Source: Atherix ibis (lineage: Eukaryota; Arthropoda; Insecta; Diptera; Athericidae). From it: a DNA stretch of 64,000 nt. How positions within the stretch are numbered: the stretch's first letter is position 1; every line of letters starts with the position of its first letter. Of the stretch, positions 1 through 12,274 are shown in pieces. A program made the translations under genes and the position numbers. The notes under the pieces are model-generated. The model had not been told where the DNA came from and did no database searches. It worked only from the letters and a program-made list of their open reading frames with translations. The stretch lies in the NCBI GenBank assembly GCA_958298945.1, contig OY282605.1:111658267-111722266 (forward strand). The letters run 5' to 3'.

Positions 1-446
1 ATATCTTTCTTTTCGCTAAAATACGAACAACTATCAAAGTAGTTGTTATCGTCAAGCACCATCAATTTGGAATGATTCTGACCACACGCACTCTGATTCG
101 TATTCCCAAGCTGACTCTGTGAGCGACTCCTTCTCTTTTGATTTCTTGCACTATCCATTGCCGTCAATAAATTTTCCCCTCCAATCTGGCTACATGATGG
201 ATTAGCCTTACAGGATTTACTCGGACTCGAATCTTTAAATGTGTTTTATTTTTCCATTTAAATTATTTAAAATGATTAACATTATCATTACTGCAATATA
301 CCTGGCTCATTGGGCAAAACTTCGGCAAATCTACCCCCATTACAAACAGCAAATTCACTTTCTTTTAATATTTTATCTTGAAGCCGTTGTGGTAGAAATT
401 TTATATTCGGAGGAATCTTTGTTGACGCTACTTTTATAGAGTCCAT
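1..446 (-). CDS. Unrecognised gene, 5' part (two exons, runs off the window)
   Basis: Product not recognised. On the minus strand an ATG at 446 opens MDSIKVASTKIPPNIKF and reads 145 nt to a GT donor at 301. A 69-bp intron (301-233) ends in AG, and the second exon (232 downward) continues in the matching phase (G|AT gives Asp) and stays open to base 1. The second exon encodes a polar, Ser/Asn/Gln-rich stretch with an Arg/Lys/Ser-rich patch (NQKRRSRSQSQ), which suggests a disordered and possibly nuclear protein. No enzyme motif or membrane segment is visible. The gene lies head-to-head with GGNBP2, about 2.2 kb apart. Phase agreement across the intron is the main evidence that it is real; the C-terminus lies outside the window. 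Confidence 0.55.
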
Positions 447-467
447 TCTATTTCAGTATTTATACTT

Positions 468-551
468 TCAGCTATTCACTTCAAAATACTTATCCATACG
501 GAGACAAGATCCATCAAGCATTAGTTTTTTTATTTGATCTTCTGCAGGCAT
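468..551 (-). other. In-frame upstream ORF or alternative first exon of the edge gene
   Basis: An ATG at 551 opens MPAEDQIKKLMLDGSCLR and ends in TGA at 470-468. It is in the same frame as the ATG at 446, exactly 35 codons away, with two TGA codons between. A GT..AG segment of 42 nt (about 488 to 447) would remove both stops and keep the frame, joining ..RMDK to MDSIK... A 42-nt intron is at the lower limit for flies and its acceptor lacks a pyrimidine tract, so this may equally be an upstream ORF. Confidence 0.35.
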
Positions 552-2530
552 AGTAATTATTGAATTTGTTTGAAGCGATAATTATTTGTTTACCCATCTT
601 TAAATACAAAAAATTCATTTATTTGTAAATAAAATTATTAATTTAGATGAAAATAATTTTGGTGAGTCAGATCAACTTTTGCCAATGAAAAATTATAAAT
701 AGTGACAATATCTTAACAGAAAAGGAGTATGTACACATGCCGTCAACTTGTTGCATCCGTATCGGAACAACATAAGAATTATCGCAATATACTTACTCTA
801 TCAATTCAAAAACTAATAATTTTTACTAAACCAATACTCCTTTAAATTGATAACAACTTATTTAGCATATATTATTATGCAAAAAAAAAATTAATTAAAT
901 GCGCAAATAAGAAAAAGTAATAAATATTTACAAAATGAGCTTAATTATTATAGTTGAACATATTATATAAATACGTTTAGAATTAATAAAGGTAATTTTT
1001 AGAAAATTTTTGATATCTTTCGTTCCAAATAGTTTTAAAAAAATATTATTAATTAGAAAATAACAAAGCAAAATACAAATAGGCTTTGACGTTCTAATCT
1101 TTTGCGTCACTATAAAACATAAAACACTTAATGCATGCACACACGCATATATGTCAAATTATAGTATGAGAAAAATTTGACTTGATCAAATCATTAGGAC
1201 ATTTTATGATATAAAACGTTACTAAAAATAAGCACGTATTCTTCTTCTTTAAACAATATAATATATGCAAATATCGGAAAGCAGAAAAAAAACTATGGAA
1301 TTTTCTACTTAAAACAGTTGAGGTTAAGTGTACTATCCGATTAGAAAAAAGGCAATAAATGTTATCAATTTACCACCAAAACTTGGCTCCTATGTCAAAT
1401 TTCTACGTTTTTTACCGCGTGTGCGACCGTTAACAAAACAATATTGCAAATAATGATTATTGCACTTTTAATTATGAAAATACTCGATAATGATACGCAG
1501 TTGTTATAATACATCTGTCCCTGATAGAAACTCATAACGTGGTTGAACTCGCGATACGAAATCGACCAGCGCACTTTCAAACACTTCCATGAAACGTTTG
1601 GCCATACATGTTTTCTTGGTATACATACTTACTCATACATATCTAGATCCTGTTATATTATTTTCAATAAGAGGAGTACGGGATAGATAAACGATGTGTG
1701 CAAAACCTAATTTTTTACCTATATCTTATTTTTTAAAATAAATATAAAATTATTTCATTTTTATATATATATATATAGAAACGTTTAATTTTAAATTATT
1801 TTTTGACTTATAAATAGTTTTGAGTAAAATATTTCGAGGATTCATCTACGCATAGTATATAAAATGTTATCAAATATTTTAATATTATTGAATAAATTTT
1901 TTTTATAAACATAAATTTATTATGTTTATAAAAGGAAAGCGAAGGATATGTTCCAGCTGGAGTTAAACACATAAATTTGTTTTTAGTTTATGGATGCATT
2001 TTTCGTGTATAAATAAATCTATACACTATATATTCAAATAAATATTCTAAGATTGCACTATCAGCATGTATACAAATAAATACAAGTTTATCTTTTTTAT
2101 AATAATAATCATTATCATTATCTAAATTAATATTAATGCCCATATAGAGTAAATTAATTATTTATATATTATAATAAAATCAAATATTTATTAAACTTAT
2201 TTGGCTACAAATGGAAAACGCATTTAAATAATACTTTGCAATATAATAATCAAAAAATTTTGAAAATTTTATTATATTTACAAATTAGCTTCTATATATT
2301 ATTCTATATATAGGCGTCATATTTGAAAATATGAGAGAAAATATATAGAAATAAATAGAATTTGGACGATACACTTACCTGTTGCTATTGTATTACGGTG
2401 CGCATTACTAAATTTAAGCGCCAATCATCTAAATTTGTTAGTTGACTGACCTATCATAAAATAGTTAATGCATTTAGTTGGCAGTACTAAAATTGTATAT
2501 ATTCGCAGCTAAATTCATATCGGAACAATT
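552..2530. other. AT-rich intergenic region between divergent genes
   Basis: About 2 kb without recognisable coding sequence. It separates the minus-strand edge gene from plus-strand GGNBP2 and so should contain both promoters. Short ORFs here are hydrophobic, AT-driven and without homology that I recognise. Confidence 0.5.
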
Positions 2531-2537
2531 TTAATGG

Positions 2538-2548
2538 CGGTCACATTA
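2538..2548 (+). promoter_or_regulatory. Motif-1-like core promoter element upstream of GGNBP2
   Basis: CGGTCACATTA matches the fly core-promoter motif 1 consensus (YGGTCACACTR) with one mismatch. It lies 107 bp before the GGNBP2 start codon, a fitting place for the transcription start of a TATA-less housekeeping gene. This is a single-motif call by eye. Confidence 0.35.
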
Positions 2549-2654
2549 CTACTAAAGGGCTAAACGCATAAATATTTTCTAATTAAGTGAAATTGTGCAT
2601 TTATTAATTGTATTATAATTGTGATTTAATATAATATTGGTCAAATATATTGAA

Positions 2655-4911
2655 ATGGCCAAATTGACAAGTTTTTATCGTTCAAACGATACATCTTCAA
2701 TTGAGATTGGTAAAAAGCAGCTACCCATCGTAGCAGGCGAAAAGTTAATGGTTAATATCCACTTAAGTTTCTGTGTATTTTGATGTTTTCATTAGTAGTA
2801 TTTAGCTCACAAAAATTTTAGAGCCGTTTTGTTTATGTTATCCGTAAAATTAGGACGACAGAACTCAAGAAAGTTAATTTTGTTCTAATTTAATTTTAAC
2901 AGATGATAATGGATTTAAGCATAAAAAATCTGGCAATTGACCATCCTTTGATTCGTGGCAAAGAATTAGAAGAGTTTACGAAAAAATACAACATTCTTTC
3001 AATGGAGGAGTTGAAAGAATCTTTAGAAGTGAGCACTAAAGAATTCATATCTGTATTGGGTCAAAGTGTGCAATGTGTTGGCTGTCGACGCAGCGTCGAA
3101 CGATTATTTTTACAATTAAAGTCTACAGGGCATCCAACATTGGATCCTATAATTATAACAAAAGATGGAATTCTTACTGTAAATGAGGAGAAATTAAATC
3201 CGCAAGCCATATGTACTCTACTTTATAAGCCAAATTTTATTGATAATCTCTTGGATGGTCAATCAAAAAACAGAAAAAGTTCCCGTTGCGCATTGCATTC
3301 CCTTGACTCTTTCCGATTAAAACCATTTTCGGAGGCTTGGCGGGAAGTCTGGTGTTCCATGAAGCAAATATGTCGAGATGAATTGGTTGTTATACAAGCG
3401 GATGAATTGCATGAGACCTTAGATAATTATTTAAAAAAGCACAAATTTTGCCAGGAATGTCGGACAAAAGTATGTCAATAAAAAATTGACCTCAATTTTT
3501 TTGATTGAAATTATTGTAAAACTTGCACTTTTTATAATTGGTTATTTTTCTTTCTATTGATAAAAAGGTGGAAAAAGCTTACTCATTGCTAGTCAACGAT
3601 TCAAATCCATGTAAAGAAAAAGGGTTTGTTGCTGCACTCTATAATAATATAAAAAAGTGTTTGGACAAACGGCACATACATTTGCCTACTAAAGTTGAAT
3701 TTATAGATACATTGATTAAAAGGGCTGAGCCGGAAATTAACGGAAGGTAGTTGTACTCTTCAATTTCTTAGATAAAAAAGAAATTTCAGTTTTCCTTGCA
3801 TGTTGATTAGTTTTGTCAAAATTATTTATAAATTCCATCTAAAATTTTAAATACGATTATCTACGTCTATTTTTATTCTTATTATTTAACATAAAAAATA
3901 TTTGTTTAAATGATTTTTTTTAGTTACTCTAAACAACGCGAGCGTCATGCCAAGACTCTAGAAATTGCTCAAGAGGAAGTACTAACATGTATCGGAATGT
4001 GCATATACGAACGACTTCGTCGTATTCATTTAAGTCTGAGAGAAGAAGAGCGTGCCTGCCAAGTGCTGGCAGCTGTTGCCGTGCAAGCATTATGTAGAAG
4101 TTTCGATGTGGCAGTTGAAAAGAAGCAGGGTATCAGTAATCTAGAGCTACTTTATAAAGAGATAAGTCGTGCGGAGAAGGTAAAGGAATACAAAAAAGAA
4201 CAGAAAAAATTAAAGAAAAAGAAGAAGAAAGATGAGAAAAAAGGAAAAGAAGATGGATGTAATGTTTGTGAATCAAATGCGCATGGAAGTTTACAGGATC
4301 TTGAACAATACGGCAATGAAGTTCAAATAATCAATTGCCATTCATGTGAAAATAGTGATGGATGCAGTAAATCTATTGACGGTGGATACGGTTCCGAGCC
4401 ATCATCTCACATTAATTCTAGAACACCCAGTTTAGCCAGTTCTCCGGAAGGATCTGAAGTGGCATGTTCTGAGGGGCTGTGTAACCATAGTCAATCGAAC
4501 GTTCCCCCCTCAATCTGTTCAAGTGATCAGTGTGGTCATAGTAATAATACTGTAGATATTCCTGACTGTTTACAATGTATGGAACGCACTAGCGAGATAT
4601 TAAGCATTGAACAAATGCTAGTAAGTTGAAAAAATAATAAATTTTTTGTGAATATTGCGTATATTTGAGCTTTTTTAAGTAACTATTGATAAATAAAATC
4701 ATATTGTTTTCTCTTTTTATTTTAGAATGCTTCCGGCTGTAATGCTGAAGAAGAGGATGAATTTTCAATTCCGGACGAGGTGGTCAAGGAGTTCAAATGC
4801 CGAGAAAATAAAATAAGAAAAATGCGCGAAGAGTGGCGTGAAAATTTAAGACAGAACTTCAACAAAATGTGTATTAAGACTCGTATGGCGCGCAACAATT
4901 GTAACGACTAA
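2655..4911 (+). CDS. GGNBP2: Gametogenetin-binding protein 2 homologue (GGNBP2/ZNF403 family)
   Basis: Five exons: 2655-2750, 2903-3469, 3568-3746, 3924-4620 and 4726-4911, all with GT/AG introns and consistent phase, giving 574 residues. The first exon (MAKLTSFYR..) aligns with the vertebrate N-terminus. The family signature CVGCRRSVERLF is at about residues 90-101, followed by RCALHSLDSFR, the KHKFCQECR Cys motif, KEKGFVAALY, the RHIHLPT..FID..RAEPE segment and ERHAKTLEIAQEEVLTC. A Lys-rich tract comes next, then a Ser/Cys/His-rich region (GSEVACSEGLCNH). The last exon carries the conserved RENLRQNFNKMC end. The C-terminal part is shorter than in vertebrates. The family is linked to spermatogenesis and to binding gametogenetin; its biochemical role is unsettled. 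The gene is convergent with mRpL27. Confidence 0.9.
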
Positions 4912-4918
4912 CGTATAC

Positions 4919-4924
4919 AATAAA
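4919..4924 (+). terminator. GGNBP2 polyadenylation signal
   Basis: AATAAA starts 8 bp after the GGNBP2 stop codon, overlapping a second near-copy (AATAAAATT). This implies a very short 3' UTR. Confidence 0.55.
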
Positions 4925-5520
4925 TAAAATTTACTCTTTGTTATAAATTTCACTCTTTTATTTACATATCCATTAGAATAGGATGCTCGTTTTTGGGAAA
5001 ATAAATGTTCAATTGGAAAAATATGCATGTTTTGATGCATAAATTTCACATTTGTATAGGCCTGATCGATATACAAATTCGTTAATGATATATTGTCTAC
5101 TAATTTAGTATGTAAATCTATTAGTAGATAAGAAAATAAAAGTGAATATTATGATCAGCTACAACCTCAACACTTGTCAATAGGTACTACTTGTATTAAC
5201 AATTCTGTTGTCTTCGGATTTCCATAAAGCGACTAAAATCTCAATAACCATTTTTATATACAAATTCCGATATTCGTAATTATTAAAGTACATACGACGT
5301 AATTACTTACCAATTTGAAAACATATGGAAAAATGTAAACAAATTTACTGTGTTATAATTACGTAAACAAAAATATAATGATTTCGGTTAATAATTTGTC
5401 TATTAAAAATCTTTATATTGAAACAAAAGGCAACTTTTTTACCAATTGCAGATTAAACAAAGGTAGAAACATTAAATAAAACAATACATTCAATTTGATA
5501 AACTTGATACTATAAGAAAC
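4925..5520. other. Convergent intergenic spacer
   Basis: A 596-bp AT-rich gap between the 3' ends of GGNBP2 and mRpL27. The only ORF is a short unconvincing minus-strand one, and nothing else was recognised. Confidence 0.5.
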
Positions 5521-6065
5521 TTAAACTTTATCAATAAGTTTGAAGCGATTGTGTTGTTTTTCAGGAATTACATTAAAGTATTTCTTGTATATGACTTGAT
5601 TTTCTCGGCCGGCATAAAATCGTTGTATCCATGTATGATCCCAATTAATATCGGCTTTTTCGCATGTGACATATACTTTGCCATGTTCCAATGCGAATAG
5701 AGTTCCATTCACTCCAAATCCAACCTAGACAGAATCGAAGTAAACATTATAAATCAATTGAACGAAAAGAAATATTTTTACATTAAGTCCTGGATGAAAG
5801 CGAAGTTTCAATTGGGTAGCTAAAAAAGATCCTGCCGAGACATAGTGCCCATCCTGGACCTTCCACCCTCGGTGCTTCGGTCTAACGTGACCTTTGGGAT
5901 TACGTGAACTAGTGCCGGTCTTTTTGCTGGCATATCTAATACAATCTGCCAAAAAAAATGATGACTTAGTAATTTGAATATTATTTAGTTCATGGTTTTA
6001 CTCTTAAAAATTTCACAATTTTGTATTCCATCATGAAAAATTCTAGTCGCACGTAGAGATAACAT
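5521..6065 (-). CDS. mRpL27: Mitochondrial large-subunit ribosomal protein bL27m
   Basis: Three exons on the minus strand: 6065-6002, 5945-5782 and 5724-5521, totalling 143 residues, close to the family's usual length of about 148. Exon 1 encodes a basic, amphipathic start (MLSLRATRIF) suited to a mitochondrial targeting peptide. Exon 2 carries the L27 core: IRYASKKTGTSSRN, then GHYVSAGSFLATQ and RFHPGLNVGFG across the second splice. Exon 3 gives NGTLFALEHGKVYV and the C-terminal YKKYFNVIP. The protein sits near the peptidyl-transferase centre of the mitochondrial ribosome. The exon 1 donor is ambiguous: GTAAAA at 6001 (used here) or an upstream GTGAAA both keep the frame. The gene is convergent with GGNBP2. 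Confidence 0.9.
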
Positions 6066-6657
6066 TTCGCTGATGGTATTTATGTTAGAATTTCCTTTAG
6101 CTCTATTAGTCAAAGCAGGGAAGAATATTTTGTATAACCTAAAATCTACAATATTTGTACTTTGGTGTTGTGATTTTGACGTACGGCACTATAGACTGTT
6201 TCAAAAAATGACTACAATAAGGCTGTTTCTAAATGAAAAGAAAAGTGTGGTTTGTGCGTTCACTAATCAACATTAGAAAAGAAATAAATAAGCGCAACTA
6301 ATTTGACGAGATGATTTTGATCAAAATTAAATGAATACTCTTCCAGTGCTTGTTTATTAATTCTATTTTTGTTAAAGCTCTAACAATTTTGGTAGTTAAA
6401 CAATTATAAAAGAAACTATGCATTTTCGATAATTGTTTAATTCTCTAAAGATTATTGTCCAAATCAAAAGCTTTTTAAAATATTTCGGATTTAAATATAC
6501 TTAAATGATAAAAATTTTGAAAAAATATAGTACCCAATTTAAGTGATTTAAAATAATAAGAGAAAAATAAAAATTATATCAAGTAAAAAAAAAATTCAAT
6601 CCATCCTCATTAAAATATAAAATGCATACTATCCAGGAGAAGATTTATTACAGAATA
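6066..6657. other. Upstream region of mRpL27, no gene seen
   Basis: AT-rich sequence between mRpL27 and the transposon nest. It presumably contains the mRpL27 promoter. A 67-codon plus-strand ORF overlapping the mRpL27 5' end looks spurious. Confidence 0.45.
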
Positions 6658-6777
6658 TAATGGGTGATTTTTTGTGTTTGGTTTTTTTAAAAACTCGAAA
6701 ATTTCCAAAAAAAAAACAGAAAAAATTGCAAAACTAAATGAACTTTTTAATTAAATTGATAAATAAATGCTTGCCAT

Positions 6778-6983
6778 TTACTTTTTAAAGATTATTTTAT
6801 TTATATGTTGGTCACGATTACATTTTAAGGAACCCATGCCAGAGATCCAATTTTGAAATACTTTTTCGAGCATCTCGGCTGGTATCTCGCTAATAATACG
6901 TGTACAGTTGTCTACCAAGGCTGCAAGTGACGCTGATTTATTGGCACAGACGAGTGCACCGATAGCTGCGGGTTCTATATCTC
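6778..6983 (-). pseudogene. Transposase C-terminal fragment (Tc1/mariner, DD41D-like)
   Basis: Minus-strand reading gives ALVCANKSASLAALVDN, then IISEIPAEMLEKVFQNW, and ends in QHINKIIFKK before TAA at 6780-6778. This is the usual tail of the long-spacing Tc1/mariner transposases (a peptide ending ..GGHLxxIIF..), and it is comparable to the tail of the copy at 32181-33463. The catalytic region is absent because the LINE lies where it should be. Confidence 0.6.
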
Positions 6984-7024
6984 CAGTGAGCTAAAATCGG
7001 TTAAGTCTGATCGAAGAAGCCACT

Positions 7025-8116
7025 TTGGCAAAACCACCAACCACTACGAGCAGGATTGCAAAAGCAAGCACCTTGGCTCCACAGAAAATTCATATACCTC
7101 CGATCACGTGTCGAGGTTTAAATATTAACGCCTTCATCAAAGAAATGAAGACGCAAGTCAGAGCACCCGGTTATAAAATAACCAATAACAATGGCAAGGC
7201 AATTATTAAGACGTATACATTGGAAGATCGAAGGACCATTCTCGACTTCATCAAGTCAAAAGGTATACCTGGGCATACCTATACGTCAAAAGAGTAAAAG
7301 AAGATTTCCCTCCTTGTAAGAGTTCTTCACAACCCCTGTGAACCCTCTGATATAAAAGCTGATCTGGCCAACCAAGTGGAGGCAGCTTTAATTAATAAAG
7401 TGGAGAATTTTAAAACAAAATTCTCAAAAGAAAACAATGTCCAATCAGACATATTCTTGGTGCAGTTGGCTCCAGGACACCAGCCATCCAGTGTCAAGCA
7501 GGTGATAAAAATTCTCCATCAAACAATAAGATGGGAAAAGCTAAGGAGAAGTGGCCCACTTCAATGCCACAGATATCAACAGTTTGGACATGCAGCAGCA
7601 AACTGTTTTTATAAATTTGTCTGCGTGAAATGCGGGCAAAAGCACATGCCCAAGGCTTGCCCACGAGACAACGACAAGTCTGGTGATCCGTTTTGCGCCA
7701 ATTGTGGACAACATGGCTACCCAGCGAACCATAGAGGTTGTTCCTTCTACAAGGAAATGATTGCGGCAAAGGAACTCAGGCAACCATCCAGAGTTCAACA
7801 GCGGAAGGACAGACTGAACTTTGTGCACCAGTCAATTAATAATACTGTCAGGAGTGGAGTATCCTTCGCAAGCGTCCTACGAGGAGCATCAATCTCGAAC
7901 GCTGTATTGACAGAAAGGGCAGCCACCAGAACTGAAGAATCAACTCAGCCATCGCCCATGGAAGAATTCTTTTCGGAGGCTTCAACATTATTTAGTGTAG
8001 ACATGCCTAGTCTAGTCACCGAGGTAAGTCAATTTATGAAATCATATAAAACACTTTCCTCTTTTGCAGATCGACAGGTTGCATACTTGCATTTTCTTGG
8101 AAAAGTTTGCAAATGA
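7025..8116 (+). pseudogene. LINE-1 ORF1 (gag-like, CCHC zinc knuckles), one nonsense codon
   Basis: One frame runs through the whole region with a single internal TAA (7295-7297). The N-terminal part contains the jockey-family gag region (YKITNNNGKAIIKTYTLEDRR). The part after the stop reads on directly as KKISLLVRVLHNPCEPSDIKA. Three Cys/His clusters follow: CHRYQQFGHAAANC, CVKCGQKHMPKAC and CANCGQHGYPANHRGC. Such proteins bind the LINE RNA in ribonucleoprotein particles. The C-terminal end is uncertain because another frame stays open past the stop. Confidence 0.75.
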
Positions 8117-9780
8117 TGCTGCTTGTACTGAAGAGTTCATGTAACACAGCGATGGACAATCATCATCAGGAGAAACTACACTATCGGGCCAGCCAAGAAC
8201 AGCAGTCCAGCGTAGTTAATTACATTCTGCGGATTCAAAAGGAGCAAAATAACCCGGCTAGGATTCATATAGAAATACAACATTTGGAATTATTAGCAAG
8301 TAAGAATAATTTCAGATACACCCTACCCATGATATTTGTAGGCCTTCTCTACCATACTCCATTATGACGTGCTCTCTAAATATCATAGCACTTAACGTAC
8401 GGTCTATCGTTGGCCTGTCCAAAAGAGTCGAACTTTATCAGTTCATTCAGAACCAGCCTGCCGACTTCTATTTCATTAATGAAACTCACCTGAATTTGAA
8501 GCATAAACTTTCACTTCTAACTCCAATAAGGGTACTGGGATTATCTTCTCAGAAAATATCCAATATAGTAACTTGGTTAACTTCAGCTCAAATAACATAA
8601 TATCTGCACCACTTGTGTTCTTACACGATGTCACGTGAACAATTCGGGTATTAAAAATATAGCATTAGTTTCGTGTTATATTGCCTGCAAGTGTTCACCC
8701 GTTGAAATTAAGGACCTGTTCGAATTCTTACAAGATCTCATCAGCAAAGGATATGAGGTAATCATGGGAGGGGATTTTAACGCCAGACACACCTCATGGG
8801 GAGATTCTATCCGTAACTCTTCCGGTATCTGTATTCAAAATTTGCTCACTAGTATCTCCACATTACAGGTAATTGCACCTTCTGTTCCTACAAGACCTAG
8901 TAGCTTATCTGTAGTCGATCTGTTTTTCGTTTCAAGTTGTTTAATTAATCCTTACTCTTCGAACATTACTTGTTCAACTCTCGACTTTCATTCAGACCAT
9001 TATCCAATTCTTATGCAAATTAAAATTCAAACTCAATTCAACTTTGAATATACCGAGTTAAAATCTTTCACGTCGTATAAGAACACGAACTGGAAAGAAT
9101 TAAGGCACGATGTAGATTTGGCCATATCTAACGGAATGAATGTTCCTTGTTTCAAGAATATAACCAACCAAGAAATTGATTTCCATATAGAAACCTTTAG
9201 CCAAATTGTCTCGGATGTATTTCATAAACATTCAAGGCAACTGTCTAATAGTAGCCATCGATTGGATTCTCTCCCCGAGGACATTAAGAAAATGTATTGG
9301 TTGAAAAATCGTTGAGTAAGGGAAATGAAACGCATTTTTCGGAGATTATCGTCTCTTAGAGGCACAGGTTAACTGCATATCAACTATTATACGCGATTAA
9401 GTTAACAAACATTTTAATGACCAATTTTCTAAACGACTTTCAAAAGTACATCCAGGTCCTGATACTTTCAAGCAGCTTAACGCAATCACCGCCCGAAAGT
9501 CTCTAAATAAAGTAACAGTCACCTATAATAACGACCGCGAAATAAAAGGAGGTCCAATTAACATGTCTAAAAACTTTGCCTCATTTTATAAAGATCTTTA
9601 CAACTCTAGGTCAAGCTCACCTCTACAAACTCATGTAAACGATCAGGTCGATAGTTTTTTATCAAACTCCCCAACTCATATTACAAAATTCAGCACCGAT
9701 AACAGTGTAAGGAATCCCAGCTCTCTAGATATGTTTATATCCGAAAACACACTCTATTCTATAATAAAATCTTTAAAAAA

Positions 9781-11057
9781 TTGGTTGGTGCAAAAGTTAT
9801 GCCCGTTTTTTATGATCCTAGGTAAAAAAAATTTTTTCTTCAGAAATGATGAATAGTACCTTCTTTTAAATGATTCCATTGTATAAAGGATGCTTTCCCT
9901 CTACTTTCTATTCAGTTTTGGCCTGGCCAGAGTACAGTGAAGAGCCCTTGTATTTTTTCAAAATGTCGGTCGATAAAGTGCATTTACGTCATTATTTACT
10001 TTATGAATTTTGTAAAGACAATACCGCGAGTGTGGCAACAAAAAACATTTGCGAAGTGTATGGAGTAGATGTCATCAAAGTTCGGCAGGCACAAAGATGG
10101 TTTACAAAATTCCGATCTGGGGATTTTTCACTAATTAATAAACCACGTACCGGGCGGCCATTGAAGTCTGATGAGGACAAGTTAAAAGTCATAATTGACA
10201 CCAATCCACGTCTTACCACCAGGGAGATTGCGTCGATGATGGGAGTCAACCATACAACCGTATTAAGGCATTTGAAGCGTATGGGGATGGTTTCGCGGTA
10301 CGACGTTTGGATACCTCATCAATTGTAGGCTGCCAATTTATTGGATCGTGTTTCAACGTGCGTTGCTTTGAGTGCGAGGCAAAAACATGAACCTTTTTTG
10401 CATCCTTTGGTAACGGGAGATAAGAAATGGGTCGTGTATAACAACGTGACAAGAAATAGACATTGGGCTATACCTGGACAAGCTCCATTAACAACTTCGA
10501 AAGCCGAAATCCATCAAAAAAAAGTTATGCTTTGTGTTTGGTGGGATTGCAAGGATATTGTGTATTTTGGACTCTTGGAATGCAATCAGAAAATAACAGC
10601 AGAACGATATTGTCAGCAATTATCCAAATTGAACATCGTCCTTTAAGAGGATAGACCAGAATTTGTAAACAGAAAAGGGGTAGAGTTTCATCACGACAAC
10701 GCGCGACCACATGTGGCTATGATGACCCAACACAAGCTGAATTGGGATGTTATCAAGCATCCACCGTATTCTGCAGATCTTGCTCCTTCCGATTTTCATT
10801 TATTCCGATCACTGCAAAATTTTTTAAATGACAAAAAATTTGATACAATAGAGCAGGTAAAAACATCCCTTTCTACATATTTCGCATCAAAATCCAAGGA
10901 ATTTTACACTAATGGTATTAATTAGTTGATAGAAAGATGGGAGGAGGTTATAAGAACGGATGGAAATTATATAATTGATTAAATAAATAATACAAATTAA
11001 AAAAAAAATGTTCAATTGTATATGTAAAAAAACGTTATTACTTTTGTACCAACCCCA
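9781..11057 (+). mobile_element. Mariner-1 inserted in LINE-1 reverse transcriptase
   Basis: The inverted ends are TTGGTTGGTGCAAAAG at 9781 and the complement of TGGGGTTGGTACAAAAG ending at 11057. A TA follows at 11058-11059; the left TA is degraded to AA. The LINE reads ..IIKSLKN before and NKKSAGIDNIS after, so excising the mariner restores LINE-1 continuity. Length 1277 bp, normal for a mariner. Confidence 0.8.
9964..10982 (+). pseudogene. Mariner-1 transposase with three nonsense codons
   Basis: A single frame from MSVDKVHLRHYLLYEF to the TAA at 10980-10982 is broken by stops at 10326, 10644 and 10923, without frameshifts. It has the mariner helix-turn-helix region (RWFTKFRSGDF, RTGRP), the WIPHQL counterpart of WVPHEL, the first catalytic Asp in VTGDKKW, the second in FHHDNARPH and the third in YSADLAPSDFHLF. 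Only 31 residues separate the second and third Asp instead of 34, a three-residue deletion. It resembles the mellifera/mauritiana side of the family and is inactive. Confidence 0.8.
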
Positions 11058-11168
11058 TAATAAAAAGTCTGCTGGCATCGATAATATATCGAATTTTATG
11101 CTGAGAAAGATTCCGAAAAAGAGTTTGAGTCCCTTAGTTGCAATATTTAATCACTGCATCAACAATTT

Positions 11169-11245
11169 ATAAAGAGGCATAATCTTTAATACTCGGAAAA
11201 CTCCTGGAAGATAAAGAGGCATAATCTTTAATACTCGGAAAACTC
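11169..11245 (+). repeat. 42-bp tandem duplication in LINE-1 RT
   Basis: A 35-bp sequence starting ATAAAGAGGCATAATC occurs at 11169-11203 and again, identically, at 11211-11245 (period 42 bp). It duplicates the coding sequence RGIIFNTRKT. This is a private mutation of this copy. Confidence 0.85.
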
Positions 11246-12274
11246 AAGGTAGAGCAGCCATCCAACAACATCGACCTATATCTCTTCTTCCCTGTTCGGG
11301 AAAAATATTAGAAAAATTCTTTTACGAAAAGGTAAATGAATTTTGTAATGAAAATAAAATTATTCCCGACTTTCAATTCGGATTTTGGATAGACACTCAA
11401 CTTTGGATGCGTTTTTTCTACTACATAGTGAGATCACAACTGGATTAAAGCATAAAGAGTCAACAGTTGCTTGTTCCCTAGATATTACCAAAGCCTTTGA
11501 CTCAGTTTGGCATAAGGGACTAGTGCACAAACTATGTAAACTAAATTTCCCTCCATATTTTACGCTGCTGCTGCACTCATTTCTTCAGGATAGATCATCT
11601 TGCGTCAGATATCAGAACACGACTTCCGAATTCTTTACAATAGGTAAAGGAGTTCCACAAGGCTCGGTATTAGGCCCCTTGCTGTATTCAATATATACTG
11701 CAGACATACTAATAGCCGTAAAAGCACAAATGATATTATATTCAGACGACACTCTTATTTATGCCAAAAGCAAATCACCAAAATTAGCTCTAAAGAGAAC
11801 GCAAGAGCTTCTTTTTAAAATTATAAATTATTATGATGACTGGAACTTATCAGTCAATCTTAATAAGTCCAATTTAATCTGTTTCCGTAATTCCAGCACT
11901 CGCGGACCGAGGAAAATTGCTACAAAGAGCAAAAAGCTGCGTATTCTGATTAAAAACACAGCTATTCCAGTCTCAAATCAACTAAAATATTTAGGCATCA
12001 ACTTTAACCCAATGTTCAAATTTAAACCACATGTTGAGTTAACTCTGAGAAAAGCCAAAAGGGCTATTCATACCTTTCTATTCCTACTTAGGCATCAGAA
12101 GGGGCTTCCACAACTTATTCGGCCAATTATTGGCTATGCATTTCCGATCTATTTTAGTTTCTCGAAAACGTATGCCAATAAAGTCCATGTATTTGAAAGA
12201 TCAATCATTAGGAAATGCCTTTCAAAATATCGTAAAATAGACGGCAAGCATTATTCTAACTCCTATATATTATA

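Noticed and set aside
239..439. 66-codon plus-strand ORF at the left edge
   Set aside because: Lies opposite exon 1 and the intron of the minus-strand edge gene, whose phase-consistent splice makes it the better explanation.
7494..7828. Minus-strand ORFs over the LINE-1 zinc-knuckle region
   Set aside because: Antisense shadows of ORF1.
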